A stretch of DNA of 64,000 nt from contig CM048849.1 of the NCBI GenBank assembly GCA_026545225.1, forward strand, positions 41,750,336-41,814,335, written 5' to 3'. Every line of letters starts with the position of its first letter. Positions within the stretch are counted from its first letter, which is position 1. This document shows positions 1-12,168 of this stretch, in pieces. The position numbers and the translations under genes were made by a program. Source of the stretch: Cornus controversa (taxonomy: Eukaryota > Streptophyta > Magnoliopsida > Cornales > Cornaceae). Below the pieces are notes generated by a model. That model was not told where the DNA came from and did no database searches. It worked only from the letters and a program-made list of their open reading frames with translations.

Positions 1-1439
1 TTAAAATTTATTTTACTAATTCTATGTTTTATTATTATTTTAGGATTTAATTGGTTATTATTATTATTATTTGTTACTATAGTGGTGTTGGACCTCTTAA
101 AACACTAACGAAAAATTGGTCGTTTATGATTATTGAATGAGCTTATGAAAAAATTTACCCACAATATCTAGTACAAACTTCTTGTACTCAAACTAAAAAT
201 CATAAAAACTATGATCAAAATGACATTATATAAAGGAGCGATTGTCTTTGACATTGTTTGCCTAAAGTGATGATTGTTTGTGAGGGTATAATCCGCAATC
301 TTACACACAATAACAGTCTTTTCATTGCACCAAGACCTGTCTCTTGTCTAAGCATATCGGACTGACCCTGGCCACATAATTAGAAACTCTTTGAAGACCT
401 GAACAAATAAAAACTTGACACGTGTCTAAATAAAAAATTCTCACTTTTCCATATTATCTTCCTCTCTCTCCTCTCGGGCATTAAAAATCTCTCACATCTA
501 TTCATAAATTATTTCTCCATTAAAAAAATATATATAACAAATCATCAAATATTTAAAAAGTAATACATGGAAGCTTTGAAATTCTGCTGCTTTTATTCTT
601 TTAGCGTTAACTAACGAACTTTTTTTTGTTTTTGCACTCAGAAAAAATATATATATATATATTCTTATTTTTCTGAATGAAAACAAAAAAACAAAAATAA
701 CATTCTTAAATTTGTTATTTTCACATTTTTAAGAACAAAAAACAGTGTTTAGTAACATATTTGTTACACATTTTTTTACTTTTTTTATATTTGAACCTTG
801 AACTATTAGACAATACAAAAAAACTTTTCAGTAGAACTAGTCTTCTATAAGTATGATATCATATATATGTAAAAATTAAATCAAATTATAATTGATATCA
901 TATATATGTGAAAATTAAATTAAAAAATATGATACAAGTTAAAAGATAATAATATATCTAACATGTATATTATAAAGAGTTATAATTTGTAAGTGCATTT
1001 GTTTTTAAAAGAAGATGAAAGTTAGAGCATTTCAAAGTGTTTTTTTATTTTAATATAGATAAATTATGCACATTATATATTATCATATTAATTCATCATA
1101 CATTATTTAACTAAATAGATAAGAAAACGATTACAATATGTAAATAAGAAAACAATTGTGCAAAAATTATGGATAGTGAAAGTTATGTTTAATTTTATAT
1201 ATTATTTAACTAAATGGATCGTGCTATAGGGGAGAGAATATTTTCCTGCTACAGTGAAGAAACGGAAAAAAATATACATATTTTTTTATTTCCTTCTCCT
1301 TTCACAAAAATAAGAAACATTTTTCATTACAGAGAACAGAAACATTTTATTAAACATAATCTTTACTTTTGTTTTTACCTTCTTAAAAAATAGAAACAGA
1401 AAAACCAAGAAATATTTTCGTTAATGAGCACCACCTTAT
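1..1439. other. AT-rich intergenic stretch
   Basis: No coding pattern or recognisable repeat family was found. A short direct repeat around GATATCATATATATGT occurs near 855 and 893. The only crisp motif is the G-box palindrome listed separately. Confidence 0.6.
417..426. promoter_or_regulatory. G-box / ABRE palindrome GACACGTGTC
   Basis: A perfect 10-bp palindrome with core CACGTG, the class bound by bZIP and bHLH factors. It is followed by a CT-rich stretch (about 450-480) like a plant leader, but no coding sequence follows on either strand, so a functional role is speculative. Confidence 0.3.
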
Positions 1440-2395
1440 TTGTCCTTAATTTCCAATTTCCAAACCTCTTTCAACCTGGAGATAAATTATATGTTTGTAT
1501 TGCATAATGAGGTTTTTGGCTGCCATATTCTCATGTTACGACTTCGCTTTTATTCCTTTATTTGTCATTTCCAAACCTCTTTCAGTCTAGAGATGTGTAT
1601 ATATGTAAATACTAGGGGTGGCAATTCGTGTTTCTGTGTTGTGTCCGTGTCGTGTCGATGTATTCTACTAAACAGCTCAATCATAGCCCGATCTATTTAA
1701 TAATTGTGTTAGAGACCCTCAACACTAACTCAAACCATTTATTAAACGTGTTATTCATGTGACTCATGTAACACTTTTAATAAACATGTCATATAATGGC
1801 ACGACTTGTTTAATAACATTTTTAATCCGTTTAACTTATATCATATGAGTTTCTCCACCCCTAAAAATCTCTCTAAAGATCATATAAGAAATAAAGTACA
1901 TATCAATACATAAATCCTAAAATCAATCTATATTATAAATTTTGTATCTATATATAAACTCAAAAATATATTAAGGTAATTCAACAACTAAAAAGACACC
2001 ATAACAATCTCATCCTTACATTTTATGACTATATCAATCCTATAAAAAATAAATAAATTACAAACAACTGTAATATATATAACTATGTATATATAAGTTT
2101 GTATAAAACCATAATATATAAATAATTCATGTTATAATCGTGTCACGGGTTAGACAACTTAAATTCAAACTCAATCCAATTTTTTGCGTGTAGTGTTCAT
2201 GTCGACTCATTTATTAAACATTTTAGCTTACCTCAAACCTAAACTCGCTTAATTCGTGTCGTGTTATCGTGTCGTGTCTAATTTTGCCACTCTAGCAAAT
2301 ACTATATATGTGTGAATTTTACATAGTGAGGTTTTTGGCCACCTTGGTCTCATGTTACAACTCAATACTCAGTCTTACGACTCACTGTGGTGGTA
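1440..2395 (+). repeat. Local duplication split by a hAT MITE
   Basis: About 55 bp at 1490-1545 (core TGAGGTTTTTGGC, then a CTCATGTTAC motif) recurs at 2308-2365, roughly 80% identical. A CCAAACCTCTTTCA motif is also duplicated within the left part (1460 and 1572). The MITE at 1613-2294 sits inside the second unit, so the duplication is older than the insertion. Confidence 0.55.
1613..2294. mobile_element. Non-autonomous hAT-type MITE
   Basis: The left end reads TAGGGGTGGCAATTCGTGT and the right end, inverted, TAGAGTGGCAAAATTAGACACG. Both are followed inward by repeated CGTGTCGTGT motifs. Flanking 8-mers GTAAATAC (1605-1612) and GCAAATAC (2295-2302) match at 7 of 8 positions, as for an aged hAT target duplication. 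At 682 bp it has no transposase and needs one in trans. TIR sequence plus 8-bp duplication make hAT the best family. Confidence 0.75.
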
Positions 2396-2599
2396 GGAGG
2401 TTCAGAGGAGATTGGAGAGAGAGAGAGAGACAAAAAGGGGGAAAGAAAGATATTGGAGAGAGATGGGTGGTGTAATGGACCCGTATTGTGTTAGGATGAC
2501 GCACACACTATTGACAAATAAAATAGATAAAAACACACAAAAAAAACACGAGATTTATGTAGTCCTGAAAAGTACCTTCGTTCACAGATAAAAAACGAA

Positions 2600-3206
2600 A
2601 AAATTACCAAATAAATTAAAATTTTAAAATAGAAATATAATTATAATAGGAATGTGAGACAATTCCTAACATATTGATCATGTGACTGAGTTTTTTTCTC
2701 CTGGTGTAGTGTGATATGACATGAAGCAAATATTATCCTTTAAATTAATGATGAATATATTGGATAAATGACCCAACATTTTCTTTAACAAATAGAGTAC
2801 AAGATAATAAACTTTACATATAAAAAACGATTTTCTTTATTTTAATACTTTAGTTACACACTCTCTCTCTCTCTCTCTGCTCATATTTCTCTACCACTTC
2901 TCTTATCAACCTCACTTAGAGCCTTTGAACCACTTTCTTGTCGGATAAGGATTATAATTATTTGAATTCCAACACCAAACCTAACAAAAAAAAAATACCA
3001 AATAAATTAAAATTTTAAAATAGAAATATAATTATAATAGGAATGTGAGACAATTCCTAACATATTGATTATGTGACGAGTTTTTTTTGTCCATAGTGTA
3101 GTGTGATATGACACGAGGCAAATATTCTCCTTTAAATTAATGATGAATATATTGGATAAATGACCCAACATTTTCTTTAACAAATAGATTACAAGATAAT
3201 GAACTT
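2600..3206 (+). repeat. Direct duplication of about 215 bp
   Basis: The segment 2600-2814 is repeated at 2990-3206 with about 90% identity. Both start near TACCAAATAAATTAAAATTT and end near ACAAGATAAT..ACTT. The spacer (2815-2989) holds a (CT)n tract. No TG..CA ends or primer-binding motif were seen, so a segmental duplication is as likely as a degraded terminal-repeat element. Confidence 0.7.
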
Positions 3207-4886
3207 CTTTGACCAAATAAACGTGATTTCACTATCTTCGTATTAATAGATGAGACAATTAGAAAAGTCCAAACCCTTGAATATATATAACACTTTTTTG
3301 AAAAGTTTCACTGGAATTGTCAAGTTTGTGCAGCATATTGTCCCTTAATGTTGTGCCTTGTGAGGTCCCATGATTGACATGTTGAGCTAATCGCAGGCTT
3401 CCAAAATGCAGCCTAACGCCAAGGGTGATTGATTGAATGTGTGGGTAGCTATCTTGAACTGAATAATCGATGGAAAAGTTCTTAGTACTGAACATCAAAC
3501 ATATTCTGAACTGAAGCTAGCTTTTTGACTTGAAGTCTCAAGGTTTTGGCCGTCCCAATCAAGGCAGGTAAAAATCAAAATGAATATCACAACTTGAGAT
3601 CAAAATATTGGAGAGAGATGGTCTTATGTGTGAGTTGAGACTTGAGATTCTCTGGTGTAACAGTATTGTGTTGTACAACAGAGGATGATTGTCATTGATC
3701 ACACGTGTGAGTAATCTCAACCGTTCCCCGCTGCACACTACTCTTGTGAGCCATCTCAATCGTCTCCTTTTGCAAACCATGCTCCTTATGCCCATCCCTT
3801 TTGTTCAACTATTTTGAGACACCGTCAACTCTTCTAGTAAAACTTTAATTGACCTAATTTATTGATGTCACTGTATCTTTTTTTTTTTTTTTTTTGATTC
3901 TTTAATATTTTAGTTGAAATGTTGTCGTTTAGTTTTGTTCTCAAATTTTAATTAGGAAATTGTATTTAACATAATTCAATCATCATCATTATTTATTTAT
4001 TGAATAATTGTGAAATCCACCCCCATCTAATGGAATAATGACACGATGGATAGTTTATAAAAGTGTGGTGCATATCCAAAACCTATAACAAAAAGGGAAA
4101 AAAAACATTACCCAATTGTTAGCTAATCTTTGTACCAAACCATGTCATGTAGGTTGTGTATTGAGTAGGCCCTTGTCCCTCTTAGTGCCCTATTCAAAGT
4201 CAAGTTAGGTAGTGAAGTATCCCATATGGTTCTCTGTATGGGAAAACTTGAGAAGATCAGCAGAGAAGAAGCTTGTTATTGTGCTGTTAGGCACTACTAA
4301 TCCAGCCAAGTGTTTTGTAGTTTGACCGACCATATCTGTTAACGAGGAAAGCATAAAAAGGGCCCCTAAGAGATAGAATAAATAAATGTTCTTTGCACTT
4401 TAATGTCCACTTCCATTGAATTTTATTGAGTCCCCACTTCAAGCATGTACTCTATCTTACTTTGACCATATCTTGCATTGTTTAAAGGCAAACCTTTTTG
4501 ACCGGGTCAACGACTCAATACTTGGGATTTAGACACTCTCCCTCCCTCCCTCATTACTTTAGGAGTAGGTCTAGAATACAATGTGTCTAAATTTGGGCTT
4601 TATATGTCTAGCAAATACATGTAAAATTTATATTTATCCGATATATTTATATAGGATATATTATAAATCTTTTCGAATATCATTGTCAGTGACAATAATA
4701 AATGCTACAACGAACACATAAATCTATGAGAATTAATTCTTCAAACTAATTTTATTTTAATCATTGAAGTGAAACGATTTTTGAAATCTCGTGTCTTATT
4801 TTATGAGAGAACTCTCTTCATATCATTGATGTACCTTCGCTTCTATTATTTTGTCCGTTTCAAAAATTTTGTCCCATTTTTCATTT
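3207..4886. other. Intergenic, no recognised gene
   Basis: Less AT-rich than its surroundings at 3290-3830 and 4120-4560. Open frames on the minus strand at 3259-3498 and 3559-3795 resemble no known family and have no splice context I could support. A TTTGACC W-box-like motif occurs near 4495. It may hold a decayed gene or non-coding transcript. Confidence 0.4.
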
Positions 4887-5045
4887 GGGTAATACTACTC
4901 AGGCAAAATTCATAGACAAAATTTATAGACAGAAACTTTTACATCCATTGGATGCATGTGGTAGACCCCACCAAATACACTAACCACATGCATCCAATGG
5001 ATATAAAAGTTTCTACCTATGAATTCTGCTCGAGTAGCATTACCC
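4887..5045. mobile_element. Foldback MITE, copy 1
   Basis: A near-complete palindrome. The left arm begins GGGTAATACTACTCAGG and the right arm, inverted, GGGTAATGCTACTCGAGC. The inner arms share a motif around ATCCATTGGATGCATGTGGT, leaving a spacer of about 20 bp. Flanking 9-mers TTTTCATTT (4878-4886) and TTTTTATTT (5046-5054) match at 8 of 9, suggesting Mutator-type mobilisation. A related copy is at 7408-7525. Confidence 0.65.
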
Positions 5046-5609
5046 TTTTTATTTTTAGCTGTCTCAAAGTTTTTGCCTTAATTGAATAGTCAAAACTCAA
5101 TAAAAAATGATAATTTACTTTTCAAAATATCTTTAACTTTTTGAAAACTTACCCTAACTAACCCATATTTAAATAGATAATTTTGCAATTTTAAAAAATG
5201 ATAATGCATTAAATACTTGTACTTTTAAAAACTTGAAATTTCGAAGTGGGAGAACAATATATTTTGAGAGTCACAAGAATAATTACATCATAACTTTGAT
5301 TCAGTCAACAAAGGACTTGTGCTGATTTATGCCGAAAAATCTATCATATTAGCAGCATACACATGGGATACTTCAAAACACCACTAAAATAAAATAATTT
5401 TAGAAAGTATATATCCAAGGGAGGACCTATACTATGACATGGAAGTTTTTTTATTAATGGTCACCCAAAATAGTTAATAATACTAACTTGTGGCCCCAAA
5501 ACTTAGAGAAAAATTCAATTCCCTACCTCCCCAGAAATTTTCAAAAACCTATTTATTAATTGGCCCGAAAATAGTTAATTTAGAAATAAACGTAAGGAGA
5601 TGAAATTGG

Positions 5610-6985
5610 CACTTCAACAATTTTCTTAGGTGCTCCACTACTATCTTTTAAAAAAAAAAAAAAATTACAAAAGAATCCCTACACTATACAATGTTTGATA
5701 CTTATATTTTTAATACCAAAATTGTCCTTCTAAATCAATACTCAATTCCAATTCTTTTTTACTTTCGTAGAATTTCCATTCATTCAAACAAATAAAGCAA
5801 GACAATTATAAAGAAAATATATAAAAAAAAGGGAGGCGATATTCGCACTCCCCTTATCTCCTATTGCACTCCACTTGCCTTTTTCTTTTAAAAGAAATGA
5901 CAAAAAAATTCATAAACTCATTAATACATCATTTTATTTTATAATACCATAGCTACCCTTTATCTTATAAACTTTAACTCTTTTTACATTCTTTAGTACT
6001 TTTTTTATTGTTTTTTGAAGTAATGTCAAAAGATATAATATATTCAATAGATAAATTTTTTTGGATCCTTTTCTTGTGTAGTATATTTTTTTTTCTCAAA
6101 TGAGATTATTTATTCTACATATGATGACTTTTTTTGAGTTATGTCAAAAGAAATAATTAAGTTACCTTTTTTGGGGCTTTTTTTCTCTGGTTCTTGTCAA
6201 AAGAGATCTTTTTATTATATTAATAACTTTTTTTTAATCCGGTAAAAATAGATAATCTATTTAGCATAAATAACTTTTTTTTTTGTCTTGTTACGAGAAC
6301 ATATTTAGAAGAGATAACTTTTTTTTTTTAATTCTCTCAAAAGAAACCTAAAATATTAAAGATGAAAAACAAAGAGGGGTTATTTTAGAGGGTAGTTGTG
6401 TAATTTGATAAAAAATAATAATCATTCACTTATAAAGTTAGGATTATAGTGTCTTTCATTTAAAATGGGAGTGCAAATGCATAAAAAGGGAGTGCAAATA
6501 TCGTCTCCCAAAAAAAAATTTCTTAAATTAAAATAACAAATAGTTTCATTGACAACTCAATATATATATATAAAGATCATACATTGCCGTCCTTATTTGA
6601 ATGAGTCATCGATCTTTACCAGTAATTTTGAAACTACTTTGTTCTTTTGTTTCTTGTATTTTTGCTTCTTCCTTTTTGTCCCCAACAACAAATATATAAG
6701 GATTATGCGATTGTTGCTAAACTGTAAATGAAACCAAGCTTAGCTTTGTGGTCAAATTTTAATGTAAGAGACAACGTGAATGAATTGAATTTCTAAAAAA
6801 AGTAAAAAAATAATTAAAATTATAAGAGTCTAAAGGGAGGGAGAGATTGTGAGACAAAATGAATTCTAAGAAAGGTAAAAAAGGAGCTATGGTATTAAGA
6901 ATATAAGAATGCGTAGGTCTCTTTTATAACTTTATTTTAAAAAAAAGATAGAAGTAGAGCCGTTAAGGGTACTGATGGATGGCTA
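5610..6985. mobile_element. Diverged long-TIR DNA element hosting a nested MULE
   Basis: Sequence from about 5630 (TGCTCCACTACTATCTTTT, later TTAATACCAAAATTGTCC) is found inverted at about 6880-6985 (TCTACTTCTATCTTTTT, TTAATACCATAGCTCC). A second arm block with ACTTT..TAGAATTTCCATTCATTC is mirrored near 6770-6800. The arms are about 70-75% similar by eye. Ends are approximate and no target duplication was identified. Confidence 0.45.
5831..6509. mobile_element. Mutator-like MITE, nested
   Basis: The left TIR is GGGAGGCGATATTCGCACTC and the right TIR, inverted, GGGAGACGATATTTGCACTC, each repeating a GCACTCC motif just inside. Flanks are A-runs (TAAAAAAAA and AAAAAAAAA), compatible with a 9-bp target duplication but not diagnostic. 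No transposase is encoded. A second copy of this family in opposite orientation begins at 45518. Confidence 0.7.
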
Positions 6986-7407
6986 ATAGTACTACTACCA
7001 TAAAATATAACTTGTATCCCCTAAAAAATCATATAAAATTTGAGTCGGACCTTTTTATCCTTTCTTTCAAATTACAAATTTTGTAAAAAAATGAAAGTTT
7101 ATTGTTATAGAAGTTCTTACTTTAATATATCATTAATTCATTCATACTTAAATGCACACATGTTTAATACTTATTATATGCATTTAAGAGAGAGAAAATA
7201 AAAGATTAAATTACACTAATGTCCCTCATATTTAAATTACACTAGAAAGGAGGGAAAAGTAAAGTGTTGAGACCAAAAAGGTTAGAATGTCAATATTTTT
7301 AGTTTATTGCCAAGGAAACTAAAACAGGCCAATATACATGGGTAAATGGGTGTGTGAGCTTTTTGCCATAAAAAAAAAAATTATTAATATCTTTACAAAA
7401 AATGGTA
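6986..7407. other. Intergenic, no recognised feature
   Basis: AT-rich sequence. The motif AAATTACACTAATGTCCCTC near 7212 resembles the ends of the GGGTAAATTACAGTGA Mutator-like family elsewhere here, but no partner end was matched. Confidence 0.4.
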
Positions 7408-7525
7408 GTCATTAGAATAGTTAGGCCTACACTTTTACGTCCATTGAATTAATGTGGTAGATCTTATCACATGCATCCAATGGATGTAAAAAATTTTACA
7501 TAACTATTATGCCTCAATAACATAG
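7408..7525. mobile_element. Foldback MITE, copy 2 (degenerate)
   Basis: Contains ACACTTTTACGTCCATTGAA on the left and ATGCATCCAATGGATGTAAAA on the right, the same paired motif as at 4887-5045, with outer arms ATAGTTAGGCCT and AGGCATAATAGT inverted. It is shorter and more diverged than copy 1. Confidence 0.5.
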
Positions 7526-8287
7526 TCCTATTTTTAGTTGTCACTTTGTTAAATAATAAATTGTATAGCTATTCCTCACTTAAAGTTCTGAAACTTCTCT
7601 ATTTTCTTCTTAGTAACGGTTAAAATTTGTGACAATATTTAGATTATGTTTGGTTATAATGATATATCTTTTCTAAATGCAGAATCAAAGTATAAAAAAA
7701 TATATTCAAAATTTGTATTTTTGAAAAAAATGAAACAATTTATAAAAAAAAACTTCCAATAATGCTCCAAATTGAGCTTGATTATTTTCTCTTCTCTCTA
7801 CTTTTCGTTCTCACATCAGTTTTTTCATCTTTATATATTTATGAATAAATTACATTAGCATCCCCTGATATTAGATCTAATTACACATGAATGAATGTAT
7901 AATTTGAAAAAAAAAAACTACACGCACCTGTCAGAGTTGTGAAAAGTCATTTTAACGGTATTTTAATGAAAAGGTGTTTGATGTGAAAAGACTAAATCAC
8001 CCCGTCTTTCTTTTATCAAAATTTACCTCACTCACCCTCTTCTCTCTCTTCAGCGCCCTTTACCAAGATGTTGGCACCAAAACTTCAACCATTTGAGAAC
8101 CTTGAAGAAACCTTTCGATCGTATGTATGAACGAGCCTGTATAGGCCTTGTACACAATGTATTTAAATTTGCTCTCTTACAACACAATATATGATTGTTT
8201 AGGTACGTATATGTGGGTTATATAGCACAAATTAAGCTTTAATGTGCACTCCATTCCAACTAAGTTAGCTCAAAACTGCTACGTAAA
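7526..8287. other. Intergenic; 3' flank of the AWPM-19 gene
   Basis: Positions about 8110-8287 are the likely 3' untranslated region of the minus-strand AWPM-19 gene; AATACA- and AATTTAAATA-like signals lie near 8155-8165 on that strand. AAATTACATTAGCATCCCC near 7850 looks like another Mutator-family end. Confidence 0.4.
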
Positions 8288-11031
8288 TCAAACATTGGCT
8301 CCAGCCGGCCCTCTCCCAACGTGGTCGGTGTAACCGGGACCAAGACTGGTAATAAAAACACCACCATGAAGCAACAAGAGATAGAGGAGTTGGGTGAATG
8401 TTAGAGCTATTATAAATGCTTCCAAGACCTTTAGCCTCCACCCTCTGAACCCTCCTATGTATATCTCCTTGCATGCCAACCTGCACATTGAAGTTGATTA
8501 TAAGTTAGTGTAATTAGTGATTTGCATGGTTTAATAAATGAAAAAAAGAGAACTTCAACATTAATTAATATTTTAATTAAAAATTGCTCATACTTATTTT
8601 TAAATTATTTTGTTAGGTAAATACTTCCATCTCAATTATTATCAAGCTAACATATAGAATAATTTTAGGGAAAAACTACACTTAAATAAAGTTACGAGGC
8701 CTAAATTACAAAGTGGTCTATTTTAAAATTTTATTTTTCACTTTGGTTGAATTAAACAAAATAATTACATATGCATTGAAAATTATTATTCAGTCCAAAA
8801 TGCCCTTCAATCTCTTATTCCAAAATATCAAATTATCTTTCTTAAATCAAATAATTCATTCACTCAAGAAATTAAGAAAATATCTAAATGATTGTTTGGT
8901 TTCTGAAAATTTGCAAAAATATAAAAGAAATCAAGTAAAAATGAACAAACCCATAAAGTAAAGCAAAATATACGTTATTCAAATACTTGTGAGATTGCTA
9001 TTATGTCGTAAAATAGTCAAAATTAAATCGCCTGATATGACCCTGAATGACAGCCAACTTCTTTTCCCTCTTAGATTAATACAAGTGGATACACTTGTGG
9101 TATCATAACACATCAACTATATCTCGATGAGAATGAAATAGATTTTTTAGATGTACTTGGGTATACCTTAAAAAATATGAGCATTAAAAAGAAAATATTA
9201 CATCAAAACATGAGACATAAATATTAGAAAAATTCAAATTTCACAAGTAAACTCCTATAAATTTCAAGTATGCCTGCAAATGCAAACAAAATTTGAGCTT
9301 TATCAGCAAATGAGTTATAAGTCATTCTACATAAAATATGTCTGTTCACTAAATCAAATTAAGAACATATTTAAACAAGCAAATATGAATTTGATAGTTG
9401 ATAATAACAACTTAAAAAAGTGACTAGTAAAATCGTTCATCACACAAAATCTAGAACCATTGGCACATGAATTTGTCATACAATTCAAAAATTAGTTCAC
9501 TAATTTATTATTTTTTTTTTTTTGAAAAGTAAAAAGGTAGTTCACTAAAGCAAAATAAGAAACCATATTTTTGTGATGAGAGATGATCAACGACTAATAA
9601 TTTATCCAGGCAATGGTGCTTTGTAATGAATTCGATTTTCTTCTGGTATGACGAAAAGACAATGATCTGTTAAATTTTCTTTAGTCACGCATAATGGTCC
9701 TTCAGTCGGACAGGAACCAAATGGGGTTTAGTATAGGTTGTAATAAGAGATTGAAGGGCATTTTGAACTTGAATAATATTTTTCAATGCATATGTGATTA
9801 TTTTGTTTAATTCAACAAAGTGAAAAACAAACTTTTAAAATAGACCACTTTTATAATTTAGGTCTCCTAACTAAATGAAAGTGTAGTTTTTTCCATAATT
9901 TTACATACGTTAGATAAATAAAGAAAATTTTACTAGGGCGACCCGTATGTAAGAGTGTGTTACAAAAAAATTAGTAGGGCGTTATTAGAATTTTAGCAAA
10001 ATTTTAGGCCCGTAATATAAATAACTCCGTCCCTGCATGGTTGGATGGTTATATTATTGATGAAGGAATGTGATGTAATTACCCGAATGCTAGTGCGGTC
10101 ACAGCCCATGCCACCATTGCTACTGCTGATGCTGAAGCTGAACTGTCGGGCCTCCAAGCGCCGATATGGCTGGCCCCTGCAAATTTTGATGCCACGCCGA
10201 GGACACCGGCTAGTATGGAGAAGATCACGAAGAACATTGTTGCACCATTCCCTCCAAAACCTACAAATTTTTTTGGTACAAAAGAAACCAGCTATATAAG
10301 TTTCAACTTTGGCAATTGTGACATATATATATGCTTATGAGTTATGCAAACATAATAAATTATTGACAAAAAATAAAAAATAAAAAATATCATGCGACAC
10401 TCCTTGCCCCATCTATTGAATCAAAAAAAGTTTATCATCCAACAGTTAAGAGAGTTCGCCCAGAGCGGTCATAGACTTGTTATAAAATAAACTTCTACTA
10501 AACAATATACATTGACCTAAGATGGTTAATAAATGAAAGGATAATGATTTTTTTGACCTAATAATCTCAATGAAAGACTTAGATAGAGTTTTTATCGAAT
10601 GTATTGAATAAGATCAAAACTTTGACCTTATCTAATGCATTCAATAAATAACAAACCCTCGGCTAGGATTCTTGGTGACTGAAGAACAGTAAAGGAAAGA
10701 AGGCTTTTAGGATCATATCACCACTCTTAAGGTTTGCAATAGCTTCCTAGCTCCTTGTGTGCTCTCAGTGCTCATCATTAGGAATTCTGTGGTGAAAACA
10801 GCATATAGAGGAGGAGGAGGGGGGGGAGGTGTGAAACTATAATTCCCCTTACACGCGCGCGCACACTTGATATAAGTATATTTATAGAGAGAGTCTATAC
10901 TTACCAGGATGGTAAGTTTGGCCATTGATTAACTTGTTAAGATACCAACTAGCAAAACCCAACACAACACAGTACATCATGAAATTGAGAAACAGCAATG
11001 GAGCTGCTATGCTCCTTCCTAACATGGACAT
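8288..11031 (-). CDS. PM19L: AWPM-19 / PM19-like plasma membrane protein, three exons
   Basis: Exons on the minus strand are 11031-10905, 10260-10083 and 8480-8288, joined by GT..AG introns with consistent phase to give 165 residues and a TGA stop. Exon 1 ends at donor GGTAAGTATAG, exon 2 follows acceptor TTTGTAG, exon 3 follows ATGTGCAG. The protein starts MSMLGRSIAAPLLFLNF and keeps family landmarks: NGQTYHPGFGGNGAT (residues 36-50), WAVTALAFGLACKEI (94-108), GGFRGWRLKVLEAFI (111-125), LTFTQLLYLLLLH (128-140), LGPGY (148-152). Four hydrophobic segments (about 8-30, 51-71, 86-104, 120-144) predict a four-pass plasma-membrane protein. Family members are linked to dehydration, seed and ABA responses; the molecular activity is not settled. 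Length is near the family norm (about 150-190). A second in-frame ATG at 11025 is a possible start. Intron 2 (1602 nt) contains a Mutator-like element. No frameshift or stop was found, so it looks functional. Confidence 0.93.
8668..9894. mobile_element. Mutator-like element in AWPM-19 intron 2
   Basis: Long inverted terminal repeats of about 154 bp (8668-8821 and 9741-9894), roughly 88% identical by eye. The left starts GGGAAAAACTACACTT and the right, inverted, GGAAAAAACTACACTT. The element is bounded by the perfect 9-bp duplication ATAATTTTA (8659-8667 and 9895-9903), the Mutator signature. The interior (8822-9740) has no transposase and no captured gene that I recognise. It lies more than 180 nt from both exon boundaries. 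Confidence 0.88.
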
Positions 11032-11260
11032 CCTTCTTCCCTCTTATATATATATCTTCCTCTCAAACTCAAAAAAGCTATATATGGTACATGCACTTTT
11101 CCTAGTAACGAACACTATAAAACTTTCACCAACTTCTCTTTGTTTCTATTCTTCTTATACATCTATCTCTACTCCTTAATTGGGAAACAAATGGTGAAGC
11201 TATATAGAGGTGCTAAGGCCATATATAGTTACATGATACGTGTCATGCTTATTAGCTTTT
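11032..11260 (-). promoter_or_regulatory. AWPM-19 upstream region with RY and ABRE-type motifs
   Basis: Upstream of the ATG at 11031 there is a TATATAG box-like sequence (11085-11079 on the minus strand), an RY core CATGCA at 11090-11095 and an ABRE-type ACGTGTC at 11238-11244. These are seen directly. RY and ABRE elements are known binding sites for seed B3 factors and ABA-response bZIPs, so seed- or ABA-responsive expression is inferred. The transcription start is not determined. Confidence 0.45.
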
Positions 11261-11937
11261 TCCATGAGCATGTGGTTATAGCTAGTGGGACACTCTCATG
11301 GAGCATAATTTATTTCGGAGCAACCTTACCACGAGATATTATCTTAGAGCTCATTTGACCTTGTCTCTCGAAGTTGATTTAATTAGGACAGAGAGAAGGA
11401 TTTTTGAATTAGTATTTCACCAATTTTTCTATGCTCTTAAAGAATGGAATCAATGGGAGTAAATTTTAGTTGATTGATTCTATGTTCTTTCAACTGAGGT
11501 AAAAATTGAGTGGACCTTATCTAATAAATCCCTTTTAATTTAATTCATACGATTAGATTGGTCATGTGTGTGTTAAAAGTTTTTGATAAAGTAGTTGGAT
11601 TCCTTGGACATTATATGAGGGATGTAAATTATAATAGGATAAATTATAGTGACTTCTATTGAGATAAGCTTTCATTATAGGGGGCTTTTTTGTGATTTTC
11701 AAAATGACACTCACATAAAAATGATTTTACTTTAATACCCTCACATAGTAACATTAATTAAACTATTAGAATGCCTTCACCTAATGGGTTTAATTAATCT
11801 ATCATGTGACATTAACCTCTCATTGTTTATACATACACATATATATATATACACACACACATATGCACGCACACACAAAACTTGGGTAACTGAGAAATTG
11901 ATGAATTGGGGATGCTAAATCAAGACCAATATTAGAC

Positions 11938-12030
11938 AGCATCTCCGATGGCACTGCCGGCAAGTCCTTCTACGATCTCAGCGGCGCCTATATCATGTTC
12001 ACCAACAAGGATGCAACCAAAGTTCTGGGA
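11938..12030 (+). pseudogene. Captured fragment of a MAPR (membrane steroid-binding) gene
   Basis: A GC-richer 93-bp island in AT-rich DNA. One frame reads SISDGTAGKSFYDLSGAYIM followed by FTNKDATKVLG, which lines up with the cytochrome-b5-like core of plant membrane-associated progesterone receptors (pattern DVTxGKSFYGxGGxYxMFAGKDASRALGK). Only about 31 codons are recognisable. The frame then runs into unrelated sequence and stops at an in-frame TAG near 12103. The fragment lacks the N-terminal half of the domain and the acidic C-terminal part, so it cannot be a working gene. It lies wholly within the Mutator-like element, implying capture. Confidence 0.75.
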
Positions 12031-12168
12031 GGACTTCTTTATACATATATGAAGTCCAGAGGATTTCTTTACTCAGATATCGTTACACAAAAATTAATCT
12101 AGCCAACAATTGGGGAAAAGAATTTCAGAGCTAATTACCCCATTCTTATTACACATATATTATGCATA

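Noticed and set aside
3259..3795. Two minus-strand frames of 78-79 codons
   Set aside because: No domain, no splice context, adjacent to duplicated non-coding sequence.
10045..10299. Plus-strand 84-codon frame
   Set aside because: Antisense shadow of AWPM-19 exon 2; the minus strand carries the conserved protein.
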